DNA of 14,519 bases from NCBI GenBank assembly GCA_034660735.1, contig JAYEJQ010000035.1:1-14519 (forward strand). Direction: 5' to 3'. Under the pieces are notes generated by a model. That model ran no database searches. It saw nothing but the letters and a program-made list of their open reading frames with translations, and had not been told where the DNA came from. This stretch comes from JAGLTA01 sp034660735. GTDB lineage: Bacteria; Patescibacteriota; Patescibacteriia; JAACEG01. Shown one piece after another: positions 12,995 through 14,519 of this stretch. Every line of letters begins with the position of its first letter. Positions within the stretch are counted from its first letter, which is position 1. The position numbers and the translations under genes were made by a program.

Positions 12995-13686
12995 CTAATA
13001 TGCCTTAATTTCAAGATTTTTTAAAACAAAATTATAAAATTCTGATTCAGAAATATTAGGATTAAAATATTTATTTATAATTTTTGCGACAAAAGCATGG
13101 GTTATAATCAAAATATTTTTATTTTTATGGGTTTTTTTAATATTATTCAATCCTTCAAACACCCTTCTTTCAACCTCTTTTATTGTTTCGCCGCCTAACG
13201 GGGCGTTGTTATAGATTCTAGTAATATTTTTAGTATATAAATCAGGATATTTTAATTTTGCCTCTTTTTTTGTTAATCCTTTATATACTCCGGCCGATCT
13301 TTTAATAGACTTACCGCATAATTAGTTCCTACTGTGATTTCCATATTTCGGTCAAATTTTCCATCCCACTTCTCGCGAGAGGGGGGATGAAAAATTTGCC
13401 TCAAAATCTGAAAATCTCGTCACGAAACTAATTATGCGGCAAGTCTAATAAAAGTGCTGTCTATAAGCGTTTTTTTGCTTTTAGGTTTAATTATTTTGGC
13501 TGTTTCAACTGCTCTCTTGAGAGGAGAATAGATAATAATATCAATATTAAGTAAATTTACATAATTAAACATCCTTTTTGTTTGACATTTGCCATTTGAG
13601 TTTAAAGAAACATCGGTTCTGCCAAGATATCTGTTTTGAACATTAAAATTAGTCTCCCCATGTCTAACAATATGTATTTTTGTCAT
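12995..13686 (-). pseudogene. Histidine phosphatase / phosphoglycerate mutase-like, split by a MITE-like insertion
   Basis: The N-terminal part (13686 down to about 13447) has the catalytic VRHGETNFN motif (R8, H9), ENxRYxGxTDxxL-like NRYLGRTDVSL and SPLKRAVETA. A 140-bp palindromic element then intervenes and ends the frame in LAA-stop. On its other side the frame resumes as KRSAGVYKGLTKKEA, includes PLGGET and the second catalytic His in IITHAF, and ends at TAG 12995-12997. Removing the element and one ATT copy rejoins STFI-KRSAG in frame and gives a full-length family member of about 180 residues. So the coding parts are otherwise undamaged, which points to a recent insertion. The natural substrate is unknown. 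Confidence 0.88.
13307..13446. mobile_element. 140-bp palindromic MITE-like element
   Basis: The ends are inverted repeats: AGACTTACCGCATAATTAGT on the left and its complement (one mismatch, A/G at base 7) on the right, 13426-13446. AAT lies directly outside on both sides (13304-13306, 13447-13449), a likely 3-bp target duplication; the pairing also extends into the flanks (CTTTTAAT / ATTAAAAG), so the exact border is uncertain. Internally AAATTTTCCATCCC pairs with GGGATGAAAAATTT around CTTCTCGCGAGAG, so almost the whole element folds into one long hairpin. It has no coding capacity and would need a transposase acting from elsewhere. Confidence 0.82.
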
Positions 13687-13709
13687 AAAAATATTTAAAT
13701 TTTTTTAAA

Positions 13710-13727
13710 ATGTTCCGCGCGGAACAT
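13710..13727. repeat. Palindrome copy 10
   Basis: An exact ATGTTCCGCGCGGAACAT, 24 bases upstream of the histidine phosphatase start and 12 bases past the end of the recombinase remnant. It is the last copy in the window on this side. Confidence 0.95.
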
Positions 13728-13738
13728 TCTGTTAAAAT

Positions 13739-13933
13739 TTAATCTAACGGGCTTTTAATTTTCTTAATGCTTGGATTAGTCACTTTAGTGTAAATTTGCG
13801 TGGTTCTAATATTTTGATGCCCTAAAAGTTCCTGCACATATCTGACATCAACACCGTTTTCCAATAAATGCGTTGCAAAACTATGTCGTAAAGAATGAAA
13901 TGTCGCGCCTTTCCTTTTTTTTCTGTTTTTCTA
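13739..13933 (-). pseudogene. C-terminal remnant of a tyrosine recombinase (XerC/IntI-like)
   Basis: The fragment reads KGATFHSLRHSFATHLLENG, then VDVRYVQELLGHQNIRTTQIYT, and ends VTNPSIKKIKSPLD at TAA 13739-13741. It carries the second half of the catalytic set: H and R of HSLRH, H of LLGH, and the nucleophilic Tyr of QIYT. The N-terminal DNA-binding domain, first catalytic Arg and Lys are missing: upstream in this frame is a TAG within about 10 codons, and the neighbouring sequence belongs to other frames. The ending '..SPLD' is shared by integron integrases and related XerC-type enzymes; the IntI-specific extra helix would lie upstream and is lost, so subfamily cannot be set. Confidence 0.83.
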
Positions 13934-14117
13934 ATAAAAAGGTCTCAATCGCCTTGTCTCTTTCTTTTATATTTTTATTTTTTGCAAAACTTAAATATTC
14001 TTTTATGTAATATGTACTATCTAACCAATTCGGTAACGAAATGATTAAAATTTTTATTAAACGATAATTTTTCAACTGTTCGACAATCATCTGACAATTT
14101 TTGAAAATTAGTTTCAT
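13881..14117 (-). pseudogene. Unassigned open frame between recombinase and transposase remnants
   Basis: A 78-codon frame whose first codons overlap the transposase-tail frame in another register and whose last codons overlap the recombinase remnant, also in another register. The middle (LPNWLDSTYYIKEYLSFAKN, then KNIKERDKAIETFLLEKQ) has a helix-like, charged composition and may be genuine old coding sequence. I do not recognise a family. A slip in the A-rich run near 13915-13925 could join it to the recombinase, but the upstream sequence does not look like a recombinase core. Confidence 0.3.
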
Positions 14118-14304
14118 TTTTTGAATTTTCTGTTTTTGAATTTTCTTTTAATTCAGTAGACTTAATCCCTGATTTTAATTTTAGCAGTTTTTCGCTCGGG
14201 GTCAAATAATTGATGCCTCCGCGCTTCCTTTTATTGTTGTAATTATACATATATTGATGAAGTTTTAGGTTAAATTCGCGCCAATCTTTAAAAAAATATC
14301 TTGT
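14017..14304 (-). pseudogene. C-terminal remnant of an rve-type (IS3/IS481-like) transposase
   Basis: The open frame begins after a TAA at 14305-14307 with TRYFFKDWREFNLKLHQYMY, then NYNNKRKRGGINYLTPSEKL. This is the end of the DDE integrase core of IS3/IS481-type transposases (pattern: N..L..Y...YN.KR.H..L.YLTP). The Asp and Glu catalytic residues upstream are gone, and the preceding bases contain stops in all frames. After LTPSEKLLKLKSG the frame continues into low-complexity Lys/Glu/Asn sequence to TGA/TAA near 14017. No terminal inverted repeats were found. Confidence 0.68.
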
Positions 14305-14337
14305 TTAAAATTCACTTTTAATGATTTCTTAAAATGT

Positions 14338-14490
14338 CTATATAAAATTATTTTTTTGATGCCCTGAATGTTTTTTTGAATCTTTAACCATTTTAAAATA
14401 CCTTTTTAGATCCTTTTTAAGAATCTTTTCGTATTCAAAAACAAGAGTTAATCTTTCTTGAATAAGAAAATTTGTGTTATAATTAGCCAT
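14338..14490 (-). CDS. Hypothetical 50-residue open frame
   Basis: ATG 14490 to TAG 14338-14340 encodes MANYNTNFLIQERLTLVFEY, EKILKKDLKRYFKMVKDSKK and a short polar tail. It is strongly charged and probably helical. I recognise no family. It lies upstream of the transposase remnant on the same strand and may be part of a decayed gene or a small independent protein. Coding status is uncertain. Confidence 0.3.
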   Translation of the reverse strand: MANYNTNFLIQERLTLVFEYEKILKKDLKRYFKMVKDSKKHSGHQKNNFI

Positions 14491-14519
14491 AAGTAACGAT
14501 TTTGGTTAAATATTAGAGG

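Overview
The window looks like a piece of a small, AT-rich bacterial genome, most likely a Patescibacteria/Candidate Phyla Radiation member. This is inferred from the gene set (a Rel protein ending just after TGS, a small HAD-like protein, an S41 peptidase, a Wzx-type flippase), from starts mostly without Shine-Dalgarno sequences, and from dispersed mini-repeats. No taxonomic marker here fixes the lineage.

Layout. (1) 1-1876 is an integron-type gene-cassette array. It starts at the right end of one attC-like site (GTTATAT at base 1) and carries an intact P-loop kinase, a second P-loop kinase with one in-frame stop, and a decayed Nudix gene, each followed by an attC-like imperfect palindrome. 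(2) 1972-9319 is an ordinary chromosomal block: HAD-like protein, ribosomal protein L9, C-terminal processing peptidase and pyruvate:ferredoxin oxidoreductase beta subunit on the minus strand; then EF-P, a flippase, tRNA-Gly(TCC) and a Rel (p)ppGpp synthetase/hydrolase on the plus strand. (3) 9299-11050 is a second cassette-like array directly behind rel: a lipoprotein cassette with an attC, a short gene-less unit carrying a copy of the last codons and downstream flank of rel, and a membrane-protein cassette with an early in-frame stop. (4) 11156-13727 holds the CCA-adding enzyme and a histidine phosphatase, studded with ten exact copies of the 18-bp palindrome ATGTTCCGCGCGGAACAT. Five of these lie inside the CCA enzyme as an in-frame 71-codon insertion. 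The phosphatase is split by a 140-bp palindromic MITE-like element. (5) 13739-14519 is debris: the C-terminal catalytic end of a tyrosine recombinase, unassigned sequence, and the C-terminal tail of an rve-type transposase.

Main points. The two cassette arrays have no complete integrase in view, only a decayed tyrosine recombinase tail about 2.7 kb from the second array, so they look like integron-less attC clusters. The repeated palindrome resembles parS (ParB-binding) sites with two symmetric base changes, and its clustering suggests a protein-binding or centromere-like locus, although a mobile palindromic repeat is equally possible. These are readings of sequence only; no searches were run.
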